This document shows positions 36,547 to 48,600 of a stretch of DNA of 64,000 nucleotides, piece by piece. The stretch covers positions 2,728,001 to 2,792,000 of the forward strand of contig VCCP01000004.1 in the NCBI GenBank assembly GCA_005765155.1, written 5' to 3'. The DNA comes from Zelopaecilomyces penicillatus. Taxonomy: Eukaryota; Ascomycota; Sordariomycetes; Hypocreales; Pseudodiploosporaceae. Numbering within the stretch: position 1 is the first letter of the stretch; each line of letters starts with the position of its first letter. Position numbers and translations under genes: made by a program. Under the pieces are notes generated by a model. That model ran no database searches, was not told the origin of the DNA, and was given only the letters and a program-made list of their open reading frames with translations.

Positions 36547-38666
36547 GACATTAATGCAAAAAGTATTACTTATATATGTTTGTGTTGCGTGTCTGTAAGA
36601 GCTTCGTGTTGGAGTTCCCAGCATCTTCTCCTTGTCTCTGTTCCGCGTATTCAGACATCCATTTGTATATCTACTACCCCGCCTACCCCACCTTCCCCAT
36701 TTGGCTCACAATAGGGAAACGCACCAGTCACCAGACTTTCAGCTGTGCAACCAACAGATGGCTTTGATGGCTTAATTACCTGTTGTCGGCCTCGTACAAA
36801 TAAAAATGTCTTGTTTGCCAGAGAAAATAAGAATGGGCACAGTGAGTTTTATTGAGCCAACTTCCCAAGTCCCAGTGATAATACCCAAGCTTTTGACCCT
36901 ACACTTTAGCCATGGTTTATCAGGTCAAACAATTCAAAAGATCGAGACTAGGTACTATACTTATATTCACGTCCGTCATACAGTAATTCACTCATGGAAC
37001 TGTTTTAGACAGATCGTGTACTACATGGTTTCTTTCAAGAATCTGGTTGTAGTTGCTTTATGGTCGATGTCCGTTGGGTGATTACCTAGTCATCCACTTC
37101 CGCCATTTTGTCTCATGCAGCAAGATTCCAAAGATGGCTGGCCAGCTTTCCCACTCTTATCATCTGATATCGCAAAATAAACATAGACGTAATGCTTCGC
37201 CTGTCCTGTGAAGGTCGAATTCTTGCCTCAAGAATAAAGTCCATGAACATTTCACATTATGCCAAGTTTGTGTAGCTCGCTCACCTTGGCAAGTTCTACA
37301 TGATGTGAGAGATGTGGGATCAGATCAAGGCATGTTTATATGCCAACTACGTAGTGCGAAACGTAATCCTACAGATGTTAACGAGTTGTTTTGAGATCAT
37401 TGCCTAGCATATACTGATACTAAAGTAGCTTATCTCGGTCCACCTAATTCCACTCTTCACATTAACCCAAGATCAGCTCTCCAATATCTCTTTAATCGCA
37501 CTGCCCTATAACAAACGGCGAGAAGCGATAGACTTTCCAGCAGTAAGTGCTATTGCTGGTGCACATTCTGGCTACTTGCGTGCATGTCAGCCGCGATGAT
37601 AGACAGTCGTTTTTGAAGTTACACGTCGGCCTCTCTTAGCTGCCTGACAGCCTACATTTTCAGAAAAGCATTTTAAGTTGTTACTGCAAGCATCTGTGAT
37701 TCCTTCTATTTTCCGAGCAGTTGCCCTGTGAAAATACCTTGGACTTGGAGCAGTATTGGAGCTGGCATGTCTTGGCTTTTCTAGCTCTGTGGGTGGTGTG
37801 TTTCTGTGTGTGCTGCTTTCCCTCTATCAAACTATGGTCGTATGTGATATGTTTGGTGAGTTTCTTGTATATAACCTAATGTTTGGGATGCAGTTTGATA
37901 TGCGCCAATTTGTAGTAAATTCTCATCCCAACCGACCTTTAGAGTTTGAGAACGGCACTCGTCAGTAAAAACCAATCATGGGATGAGAACAAGCAAGACT
38001 AAACAGATGGATGTCACGAGCATAAACACAATACTATTCACAAATCTGCCCTCACAGATCGCTCCCACATACATGACTTACCTCTGCCATATGCGAAGGG
38101 AACACAAACACCCGCTCTAAGCCTGAGTGGCCATAAGCCAAGCCTGATAATATCATGGAGTGTCCAGACAATGCACTGGAAACCTGCTGGTTCTAAGAAT
38201 TAGCGGTGAATGTGAATGCTACAAGCAAGGGATGGTTTTGGGGACGAAAACGCGCGCTAAGCTGCATCTACAGGAGTTTTCGAGACATCAACAAAACACA
38301 ATACGGGGAAACTCCTGGATTCAAACCAAGACAGGAACAGTAAATAAGTGGTGTAAAAGTATGAAAAATTTGTTTAACTGGTTACAAAAACGCGGACATT
38401 CATGCAGTTTCACAGCATGTCTAAGCCGTCGGGTTGGCCAGGGTATTCGTATTATGCGGAACATCTCCCTTACATAGGAATACAGACTGCGTAGGCCATA
38501 TAATAGGATCATTGAGAAACATGCTACTGGGAGATTCTTAATATTTAAAGTCTTGTGATTCCCTCACAGCCATTACACACAATAGTTACCCCCTCACAAG
38601 CCAGGTCTACAACACTAATTTTATATACATCACACCTTGCGTTCTCCATCCATCCATCCATCAAAA
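36547..38666. other. AT-rich intergenic region
   Basis: About 2.1 kb. Apart from the 5S upstream element I see no supported gene. A TATA-like TTTATATACATCAC about 45 nt before 38667 and a CATCCATCCATCCATC run mark the promoter of the secreted protein. Confidence 0.45.
36570..36577 (-). promoter_or_regulatory. TATA box of the 5S rRNA gene
   Basis: TATATAAG on the minus strand lies about 24-31 nt upstream of the 5S start. A TATA element at this distance is known to be needed for Neurospora 5S genes. Confidence 0.6.
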
Positions 38667-38914
38667 ATGCATTTCATCACGATTTTATTACCTCTCATCG
38701 GGTTAGCTATTGCTGCTCCACAGAAAGACGCCAGTCCCTGTCCCAATTGCCAGCCAGCATACGCATGTCCCGGCAACCGCGCGAACCCCTACTCTGTGTG
38801 CTCCGATGATACTTTAATTGTAAGCACGTCGAAGGACATTTGCGCTCAATAAAATTAATAGAAGAAATTGCTAAACATGTTAAATGGTCATTATTACAGT
38901 GTTGCTTATCTTGA
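38667..38914 (+). CDS. Small secreted cysteine-rich protein, 55 aa
   Basis: Exon 38667-38819, an 80-nt intron (GTAAGC...TTACAG with a GCTAAAC branch-like site) and exon 38900-38914 give 55 aa. The first 17 residues are a signal peptide (MHFITILLPLIGLAIAA). The mature part has six Cys: SPCPNC, YAC, SVC and a terminal ICCLS. Size, secretion and Cys content are typical of fungal small secreted proteins, including possible effectors; no function can be assigned. If the intron is retained, the frame ends after TSKDICAQ, with five Cys. A third frame stays open to 39068 after the intron, so an alternative C-terminus is possible. Confidence 0.6.
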
Positions 38915-39588
38915 AAACTCTCAAACAGCGAGCTGTTGGTACAGTGTGGATGATCTGAAAGTGCAATCTCTCATTGGCCATGAGCATGATCAATCATCAG
39001 CAGGCGTCTATCCTCAGACGAGTTTTTATGGTGTTTACGCTGCTATGAGTTCAAGTGTAAAGTTGTAGATATGGGACTTGGGTGTACGGAGAAATGGAAA
39101 TAATTGACCAACAAGATCTTCATCTCGATGGGGCCGCAAGATCCGATTCACTAGCATGAGACCACCGTTTCAACCAATCCATTGTGTGGTTTGTTCTAAA
39201 ATGCAGTTCCACCTATGAATGCGTGTTATTGTAATCTCAACATGCCCACATTCCAAAGAGAGCCAATAGGCAAGACATCCGTGCTCGCCCATGACGGCTG
39301 TACCAACTCCACTTCACCACATGCCAGTACCCAAATGCTACAGCATTCCTTCAACACACGACCCAGAGTAACTGGCAGAATTTCTATGATTCCCAGTGCA
39401 ATTGTATGATCCAACACGTACAGAGATAATAACATCTTCATGGCATTTACAGCAGAGCAGTGATTGTAATTGGTGAGGAGGGGATGGTGATGGAATAAAG
39501 TGGAGTCTCATCGAACTTGGAGCCAACTTCACGCGCCAACACATCTCACAACTTCATTTTCTTCATTTTGCCAATCACATCGCATCGG
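38915..39588. other. Intergenic
   Basis: About 670 nt; the first 150 nt are open in another frame (see secreted protein). The rest is the kinase promoter; no separate gene seen. Confidence 0.45.
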
Positions 39589-41124
39589 ATGGCATCCCTT
39601 CTTCGCAGATTGCCTTGGTTCGGCCGTACATGGAAGCCTCTCAATTTCTCCAACCCTAGTTTCACGCGGATCCCATTGCACCACAAGATTGAAGAAGAGC
39701 TCTTCCCCGACTACGTTGCATCGCGTTACTACCCGGTCTGCATTGGCGAGGTCTTGCGGGATCGTTATCAGATTGTTGGAAAACTGGGCTTTGGAGCTAG
39801 CTCGACAGTATGGCTGGCGCGTGACCTGGAGTAAGCTATTTGTAATTCCTGTTGCCGTGTGACTCGATCATCACATTGCGTACGGGACGCTTCACTGACA
39901 GGCCCGTCCAGTGGTCGTCGATATGTCGCCTTGAAGCTCTTCATACACTCAAAGTCTATGGGCAAGCAGCTAGATCGCGAACTCCAAATCTACAAGCGTA
40001 TTTCCAGTTCTCCAGCAAAGCATCCTGGGCGCAGTTCTGTCAGAGAACTTTGGGACTCCTTTGACGTAACCGGACTCGACGGATGCCACCGATGTCTGGT
40101 GCATCCGCCGCTGTGGGAGAGCGTCCTGACTTTTCTTCATCGAAATCCAGTGAGGAGATTGCCGGTACCTGTCCTTGCCGTTGTCCTACATCGTCTGTTC
40201 CTTGCTTTGGACTTTTTGCATACGGAATGTCAGATCATCCACACAGGTAAGTAACCGGACTAGACCGAGGGCTGAGACTATGCCATACACCTGCCAAAAA
40301 GACAGTGCTAAACTATTGCCGAGTAGATATTAAAGCTGATAACATCATGCTTGGCATAGATGATGACTCGGTTTTCAGCGCATTTGAAGAGCAAGAGCTG
40401 CTCGACCCGTCACCGCGAAAGTTGGTGGATGATAGAGCCATCTATACGTCACGCAAGCTCCGGATGCCAAAGGAATGGGGCTCACCAGTTCTCTGTGATT
40501 TTGGTTCAGCCGTTACCGGTGATGTAGAGCATGTGGAAGACATACAGCCTGATATATACAGAGCACCCGAGGTCATTCTACAAGCGCCGTGGTCGTATCA
40601 GGTCGATATCTGGAACACGGGCTGCATGGTAAGGTTCCAACGCAAAGCTTCCTTTCCCAGATCACGATCCATGAGCTGATCTGTATTTGTGTCGTCTTTT
40701 TCCAGATCTGGGACCTCTTTGAGGGCCGTCATCTATTTACAGGCCATGATCCAGAGCATCAACGGTACCGCAGTCGGGCGCATCTTGCTGAGATAGTCTC
40801 ACTACTTGGACAACCTCCACAGGCGCTCTTGCACTCCGGGAAGTCGAGTCATAAATTCTTCACAGATAAAGGCAAGTTCAACGTGAAGCCCTGAAACTCG
40901 GCTTGTGACATCTGCTGACGAGAATCTCTTGTTCTGCAGGGAGGTTCAGTGCAGACATCCCACTCCCAGATAGCACATCGCTTGAGCAACAAGAGATTAG
41001 TCTAAAAGGAGAGAACCAAACGATGTTCCTTGCCATGATGCGCAAAATGCTACAATGGGAACCCTCAAAGCGTTCTTCAGCCCGGGCGCTGGCCGAGGAC
41101 GACTGGATCATGAGGCACATATAA
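39589..41124 (+). CDS. SRPK-like serine/threonine protein kinase
   Basis: Exons 39589-39830, 39912-40246, 40327-40628, 40706-40871 and 40940-41124 encode 409 aa. It starts with the linker typical of fungal SRPK relatives (YVASRYYPVCIGEVLRDRYQ). Kinase motifs in order: glycine loop GKLGFGASSTVWLARD, lysine YVALKLF, catalytic loop IIHTDIKADNIM (HTD replaces HRD, as in SRPKs), metal-binding CDFGSAV, and IYRAPEVIL. So it should be active. SRPKs phosphorylate SR proteins; this short form has no long spacer and may belong to the expanded, patchily distributed fungal group, so its target is unknown. Two splice features are odd: intron 4 starts with GC, and intron 1 has an extra acceptor 11 nt upstream that would break the frame. 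Confidence 0.93.
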
Positions 41125-41710
41125 GACGCTTCGCTTCACACTCGGGAGTGGCTGATCATCCGATTCCTCATCCGTTTTACTATTCATTTTAATCCCATCT
41201 TCTTATAATTGCCTTGCTGGTTAGTCCATTCATCTTTGATGCACAAATACCTACAGCATGGCCATATACAAAGCCTGGAACAATCTCTTGGCAATAAGTC
41301 GATGATGTTGTGAAAATCCATCTATTCAATCAGGAAATAATGTCAGAATTACAAACCAGAGTATTCTTTCCCTGTTGACTCAGACGAGGTCTTCAATGAA
41401 AGGTTCCAACCGCGGTCAGTTTGAGCTAAAATGGTTAGAGATGGCGGCAATGGTGGTATAGACAGCGACAGCAGCCATTTTCTTGTCATGGAAAGAACAT
41501 TAATTGAGATCAAGGTATGATGGAGCCATCAAAGCACACCGTGTATATTTCTATCATGTTCTGCCCAACCATCTGGCGAACATTAACACAATAGAGCGAG
41601 CTCGCTAGCAAAAATCCTCCTCGGCTACATACAGCATGAACCCATGTCATATATATGGCTCACTGCTCGCCTATGACGGACTGCTCGCTGTTCTGCTCGT
41701 GCTATTCCCC
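41125..41710. other. Intergenic between convergent genes
   Basis: About 590 nt between the kinase and the zinc-knuckle protein; nothing recognised. Confidence 0.5.
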
Positions 41711-42319
41711 CTAATCAGCACCGGTAAGGTGATTTTCTTTCTTCATACCCTTCTTCTTATTCGAGGGGCCTTTTTGTTTGTTCTCTCCATCTACACGTGG
41801 GGTGGTTTTATTCTCCTTCACCTTCTTTCTTGATCTAGCATCACCATCATTGTCGTCCTTTGCTTGGGCCCATGCCAGAAGAGCGCTCGTCTTTTGCTCC
41901 ATCTCAGCAATCTTGTTATGAAGCTCTGCAACTTGATTCGACAACTGGTTGATGAGCTATGGAAGAAGAGTTAGAGATGATGGCAGTGATCCCATGGGAT
42001 GAGCAGCAAAAAAAGCTACTAAAGTGATAAGACCTAAGCTCACCAAGCTCTGTTGAGACATCCGCTCGCCTTTCTTGCGCCGACATTCACCTTCAATGTG
42101 TCCATACTTATAGCAGTACAAACACTGGATGATTTCCTGCAACGGGTTGATTGGCGGGCCCAAGGCGATCAATGCTTTCTTAAAAGGAGCAGTTAGCGAT
42201 TATTGCTGATCGAATGCCTATACACAAACGTAGGCTGGACTACTTACGCCTTTGGTGTCACTGTTTGCACCAGCAGAGGGGCCCGTTGCCTGAGCCAGCA
42301 GTTCTTGGATAGAAGCCAT
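41711..42319 (-). CDS. Small zinc-knuckle coiled-coil protein, 150 aa
   Basis: Exons 42248-42319, 42044-42178 and 41711-41956, with GT-AG introns at phase 0, encode 150 aa. Exon 2 carries a perfect CCHC zinc knuckle, CLYCYKYGHIEGEC (C-x2-C-x4-H-x4-C), followed by basic RRKKGERMSQQ. Exon 3 begins with a short coiled coil (INQLSNQVAELHNKIAEMEQ) and ends in a Lys-rich tail (KKVKENK, SNKKKGMKKENH). Zinc knuckles bind single-stranded RNA or DNA, so a nucleic-acid-binding partner protein is a reasonable inference. The knuckle is the type found in Gag and in Ty1/copia or gypsy elements, but I see no pol, LTR or transposon frame nearby. Confidence 0.75.
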
Positions 42320-43642
42320 TCTCGAATAGTCTTGGAAACCAAGCGATTCCTTTGCACTGGGGCAGCTTCTGTTCAAGACCACAGTGCAGCTAGCTAATGT
42401 AGTGGTGGTGAGGAAGGAAGAAGAACGAAACGCATAGCGATATTTAAGCAAAGGAGAGGTGTTATTCAAGTCGGCTGCAATCAGCCGGGCCAGCTGGCTG
42501 ACTGCTCCCACAGCTGCGAGCCACCTGGAATGAAACCAGAAAAAAAGGGGATGAAAAGGGTGGAATTAAATGAAGTCAAAGTTCAAGTTCGAAACCATTT
42601 CTTACTAGTTACTGTGGTGAATAGCAGTAACGTCAAAGTTGACTGTAGCGGTATTTCATATCAAGATAAGTGTAGACAATTGACTTCACCGCACATAACC
42701 AGCTGTTTTCTTCCAGCAGCCAAGTTTTAGTATCATACATCATCCTATCAGGGAATTTATTGGCTCTTTTGTCTTCCGGGATTTACTATCACGCTCGAAT
42801 GCGAAGCCCCTATGCTACCTCGGAGGTTCACATTGAGGGTCTCCCATGATTTCTATGCAATTATATTGAAACCTATTTTTAAACTTGAAGGATATAGTTG
42901 GAGCCATTAACATCTGACATTCAAAATCTAAACTTCGCAACACTCTGGTGTATATGAAACACAAACATGAATGATGGGATTGAGCCCCCCTCTCAACTTG
43001 CACTTAAGCCATAATAGGGCCAAGACCATCCAAACATGAGATAATTGCACAGCCTACTCCATTATTGAGAGATTCTGCAATCAGACTATATGTACCCTTT
43101 TGAATGACGCATATGGTTCACTTTGCTATAGTTTTACCACGATGATGTTGAGATATTTGTTTTCTTGGCGTTGCTAAAACTTACATTTGATCGTGCTACT
43201 GCTGACGAGGCAAACTAATAGTGTCAATGAGAGCTCGGCGCCAAGTGCATCGGTGGAGTAGAATATATAATACTCCGGTTTATCACTCTTGGCTTTTGGG
43301 ACTTCGTGTGACGTATAGCTCAACGCCTGACATGTTCCAAGACTCTTTACACCAATAGGAAAATACCGCCAAGGAACAGCCAAGTACACATACATACAAG
43401 GGATGGAGAATGGAAGAATGAAGATATGACTGCGTAATTCGTACGCGTGTGTGTGTGATCATTAATCTATAGTAATCGCTAAATCTGCGCTCCACATCCT
43501 TGTGGGAGAATCGCGATGCCGTATTGTCAACAAATTTGACACTTCAGATAGCACTCCCTAAACGCCACCAGTACCCATCCCTGCCAGAAGAACCAAAATC
43601 AAATCTATGTCACCACTAAGCTAAGGAACCATGACGACCACT
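42320..43642. other. AT-rich intergenic region
   Basis: About 1.3 kb including the promoter of the zinc-knuckle gene; no gene seen. Confidence 0.5.
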
Positions 43643-45661
43643 TTACAGCTTGCCAAAGATGGAAGTCATCATGATCTTCGTCACACGATAAGGATCAGCG
43701 TTGGAAGCGGGTCGTCGATCCTCGAAGTAGCCACAGCCCTTGGTGGCAACATCGGCGGGGATTCGGATGGAGCCACCACGGTCGGCGACACCATATGAGA
43801 AGCGGTCGATGGAGCCAGTCTCGTGGAGACCAGTGAGACGAAGCTCATTGCCCTCACCGTACTCCTTGATGCACTCAATGTGGTGAGGCTCGAGGCTCTT
43901 GATGGCTTCGTAGATCTTGGCGATACCACCCTCCTCTCGCATCTCTTTTGAGCTGATGTTGCTGTGGAGGCCGGCACCGTTGTACTGGGGAATGATCTTG
44001 GGGTGGAAAGAGATCTTGACGCCAAAATCCTCAGCGACGCGGTAGAGGAAGAAACGGGCCATCCAGAGTTGATCACCCACTGTGACAGATCGTTAGCATC
44101 ATGAAATCAATAACATCTCGTTGGAAAGAGGAAACATACTCTCAATACCCTCACAGGGGCCGACTTGGAACTCCCACTGAGCGGGCATGACCTCGGCGTT
44201 GGTTCCAGAGATCTTGATACCGGCATCTGAGATAAGGTGTTAGTCAGGCAAGAGACTTTTGTGGTCTGGAAATAGTAGTAAACATACACAAGCAAGCCTT
44301 GTAATGGGACTCGACAATGTCACGAAGGACAACCTTGCCGGTTCCTACACCACAGTAGAAGGGACCCTGACTATAGAGATTGTTAGATCGAAAGTCCTAG
44401 TAAATGCAGTAAAGTGAGGCTCAAGACTTACGCAGCGGGGAAACCACCGGCGGGCCAGCCATAAGGCCGGTCATCGAGACCGAGGAAAGTGTACTCCTGT
44501 TCGAGACCGAACCAGGGCTCGTGCTCGGCGTACGAGTCCATGACCTTCTTGCACTCATAGCGGTGGTTGTACTTGTTGGGCACGTGGTTGGCGTGGTAGC
44601 ACTCAGCCAAGACGATGATGTTGGGCGAGCCACGGAAGGGATCGGGGTAGACGGCGCAAGGGTGGAGGAAGACGTCAGAGTTGTCGCCGGGAGCCTGGCC
44701 GGTGGAGGAACCGTCAAAGTTCCAGATGGGGAGCTGGTCGGCAGTGTATTCCTTCTCAGGAAGAGTCTGCAGATCATGACGCAATTAGCAAACCGTTTGA
44801 ATAGTACACAAAGCACGAAAAGGGCAAGCTTTGCACAACCACCACGATGCCCCCTGTCTCATTTGCAGGTCGCACAAACGAGACCGAAAGAACGTGACGC
44901 GTTGAGTGTGTGTCAGTGTGGGTGTGGTGCCGATCGCCCGTTCCGAAGAAAGCCGAGACACCCCGCGCCATTGGCCGGTTGGTCCGGCGACGGTGGGGCA
45001 CGGTGGGGTTCTTGGATACGGAGCGACGGAGGGGCCTCTTTCTGGTGTGGCTAATGCGCTGCGCCTTTCGCCTGCTGTAATCCCAGCCAGGCGGCTCCAG
45101 CCACAGGCAAGCACATGCCAGAAAGATAAGATGCGCCCTTTGACGCACAAAGGACCCACAATCCTTATCACCCCAGCACCCACACTTTCTTGTCATGTGG
45201 CGCGTTTGCAGGCGGAACAAGTCGGGGACTTGGCAGCCGTTGTGCGTGTGGGCCGGGGGAGGAGCAGGAGGAAGAATGGCAGACGGAAATCTGGCTGGCA
45301 CTCACCCTTGATTTTGATCGGACCTCGCTGTCGGCGTCGATCCACACGTACTCTGCCATGATGGCGCCCTTCTGATCGAGCTTGGCATATTTGGCCGTCT
45401 GTATGCGTCATTGCGGTCAGCATTTTTTTGTCTTCGTCATTCTGCGGGTTGGAAACATCTCTCTCCTCAGGAGAGAAACCAGATGATTTCGAGAGAAGGG
45501 GGGTTTCGTACGATTTCGGGCCTGGAAATAAAGGTATCTCGAGCGGTAGCCTGTTGGTTTTCCATAGTCAGCAAAAGATGCCCCAATGCGAACGAGGGCC
45601 GGCGGTTTGATTGGCCAGGCGTAGGGTGATATTGGAAGGTGCGGTAGGTAAAACTCACCAT
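43643..45661 (-). CDS. Glutamine synthetase (eukaryotic type II)
   Basis: Seven exons: 45659-45661, 45512-45550, 45306-45398, 44432-44766, 44288-44370, 44140-44226 and 43643-44079; 358 aa. It makes glutamine from glutamate, ammonium and ATP, the entry point of nitrogen assimilation. The N-terminus is ATARDTFISRPEI; family motifs follow: AEYVWIDADSEVRSKSR, WNFDGSSTGQAPGDNSD, PWFGLEQEYTF (metal-binding Glu), AQWEFQVGPCEGI, the NGAGLH loop, ETGSIDRFSYGVADRGGS and YFEDRRPASNADPYRV. Two oddities: the first intron falls right after the ATG codon, and intron 3 (44767-45305) is 539 nt, far longer than its neighbours and GC-rich. Upstream lies 7.6 kb with no gene. Confidence 0.96.
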
Positions 45662-48600
45662 GGCTGCTGCTTGTTGTGTGTGTGGTGGTGTGTGGTGGTG
45701 GTGGTTGGAGAAGATGGGAGAAAGACAACAGGAGTCTGGAGGTGTTTTGAGCAAGAAGTATGTTCAAGTGTGAACAAGGGAAAACCCGAACAAAGGCACG
45801 GAACTGCAAAAGCGAAGATGTAGAGGAACTGGAGGCGCAACAGTAAAGTTCGGGGCGGCTTGAGGGTTTTATGTTTGCGCGCACTTTGAGGGCGCGACAA
45901 AGGCCATCTAGAAGAGGCAGCCTGGTTTGCCTACTACAGGTATTAGTTCAGCAGTAAATTAGAGGCCGTATCCGCGCCGTACTCCCCGTAGCAGGACACC
46001 GGAACACAGGTACTGCGGTACATCGGCCAGGTATTGAGGTACCTTATGGCCTCACCACCCACACACACACCCCTTCCGCAGGACCTAAGCCAACCCCCCA
46101 GCCTCAAGCCCAGGAACCCACTGTAGATAAGGCGATGCAGGGGTGTGCGACGCTCACTGGCTGGCTGGAATCTGCTGGGCGCGCTGTGAGTGGCTCCGTC
46201 TATAGCCTCTGTGAGCACGCCAGTAAGAGCAGCGGCGCCCATCGATTCATGTCATTCGGTGGGGTCCGTGACTTGACTTTTCACGCCCCCCTTCCCTTAC
46301 TCACCCCCCCTAAATCTGACGTTTTTGGCTTTCGCAGCAGCCAGTCAAGCTCGGCTGAGTTATCGGGAGGTTTCCCAAACCGGCACTGTGTCGACTGTCT
46401 GTTTTGGTGGTTCCTGGTGACTGGGAAATAGGTAGGTATGTTTTGGTGCTTGGTACGCTCAAGTACCTTGCCTTGCTACACGGTCTCCCCATATCTTTCT
46501 CGTCCCCCCCATGGGCATTTCTGACAGTGGCTCGACATCAGGTACCCAGCGCATCCCCTCCCCCCCCCTTCAAGCGCCGGTGAACCCTCGGCCGCTAGAA
46601 GCAGTCCCGGAAGCACCTACAGGGCAGATAGAATAAGATACCTCCAGTACAACCAGTGTACCAGGGGGGTTTCCAGGGCTTCCCGCGGAGCGCCGTGTCG
46701 TGTGCGCTCAGGGTTTCGGCGTGGGCGATGGCGAGTTTTAAACCTTCAAATCAGCCGGCCGGGTATAATTATAGCAGGCAATGCCATATTAATCCAATAG
46801 TGTCTTTAATCTTCCTGGCAACAGAAAAAAAAATCAAGATAGATACAGTGCTGCATGGCCGTCTAGCGATACGAGGCGGGAGGCAACTTTACTGTACACA
46901 TGGGAAAGGCATTGCCACTCATCAAAGGGAGGGAAATCAGAGAAGACAAGAAAAAAAGGGCGAATAAAGGCATTGTTTCTCTTGTGAATACCTTGCGGGC
47001 CATCGGCAAATTTTCATATCCCACTTGACTTTCCAGTCGGAATCTCCTTCGGTCTCGACTGCCGGGGGTGCCCCACTGGGGTGGTCAAGATAACTGTAGG
47101 GCGGTACCTGTAGGCATTGCAGTACCCGCAGTCCCCTGTAGGAAGTCCCTGTAAATTTACGTACTCGCTGCGCTTCTTATTGACCATTGGGGATGATTTG
47201 CGTCTGGGAACGGACATTGAAAAGTTCAGACGAGTGATCCTACGTAGTAGACCATCTGAATCCATCGGCTCATACTTGCAGCATTGCTTGAAAGCACTGG
47301 TTATTTTTTTTTTCATTTTCATTTTTTTTTTTTTTCAATTATGGATACTGTACTGTTTGAGTTGTACTTCGTGCCGCAATCCGGGCTCACCATGTTTAGA
47401 GTTACGAGATATGAACCGTATTGTCCCTGTTACTAAGGAATTGAAAAAAGATATTCTTGGAGCGGCGCAGTCAGCAGCAGCCCCCATCGTGTTTTTTTTG
47501 GCGTTCCCGACGGTAGAGTGGGTAGTTATTAAAGGTAGATAGGTACTACCTATTTGCATACCGCCCTGTATTGCGCCTAGCTGGCTGCTGCGCCAACAGA
47601 CGGGGCGGCTGCTTGCTCCAGCCGCAATGGAGCGAAAGTAGGTGTAAGTAAGAGAGACACAACAGCCACATCAGAGCTGGGGCAAGTCTGCATTCTTTGC
47701 CCTTCAAATCACTATTAGTTGCTGACAGCATCCGTGTCTGTACTGTAACGGTACTGTACGCGCTTTCGACACTAAATACCGACTAAACTACCTAACACGA
47801 GAGGGTCTTGGTTTCACCTTTTTCTGGGGCTCGTGAACGGCGCTGGTCGCTGGGACCACGCCGCCAAGGCTCGTTTGTGACACCTCCCCATGCAAGTGAT
47901 TCCAGCGGTTCACTCTCTCTCCCTTCTCGGCTTTGCAGTGGCCCTCTCTCTCTGTCTCCCTCTCCCGGTAACGTACGAAAACGGGTTTTGCTGTTCTCCG
48001 CATTACGAAAGTAACAGATCTTGAAGCTCATTACATCGTCATCCGGCATCATTGTCGTCATTGGCACCTGTTCCTGCCCCAGTCGTCGGTCCTACGGAGT
48101 GCCTACATCAAGGCATAAACCCCCAAAATACCAAACATCACTGTCGTCATGGGTTAAACCCTCAAAGGCAACGAGCGTCTTGCTGCCGCGGCCCCGTGCG
48201 CAGCTGCTGCAGCACCCAAGCCCGGGGGGGCCATGGCTGGGCAAAACGACTGGACGACACTCACTGGTTGGACTGAGGTGGGTTTTGGATTGGGTTGCAA
48301 AGCCCCATCGCCCACCACATGTTATTGTGATACTGTGGTGGAGCTTCTCAGTGCCATGCGACTCATCATCAACCGCAGGAAAAGGCTGGGCAGAAAGATG
48401 GAAGGCCTACTGCATCGCAGTGGAGGGGTCTCAGTGGAGGGTCTCCAGTAAAAGGGTTCTCGTCTCCAGTCTCTAGGGGATGAGGCCTACGGTACGGCAC
48501 ACCTACAGTGAGAGGGGGGGCGTGTGCCGTTCACAGGTGATATTTAGGTACGTACCTCCGTACTGTAAACCGCTGTGCGCGCCCTCCGTGCAGGTACTCC

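Noticed and set aside
38310..38345. GGATTCAAACC resembling a tRNA T arm
   Set aside because: T-loop consensus fails and no acceptor stem pairs.
47792..48067. Minus-strand frame with some protein-like character
   Set aside because: Arg/Glu repeats come from a GA-rich tract; no splice or motif support.
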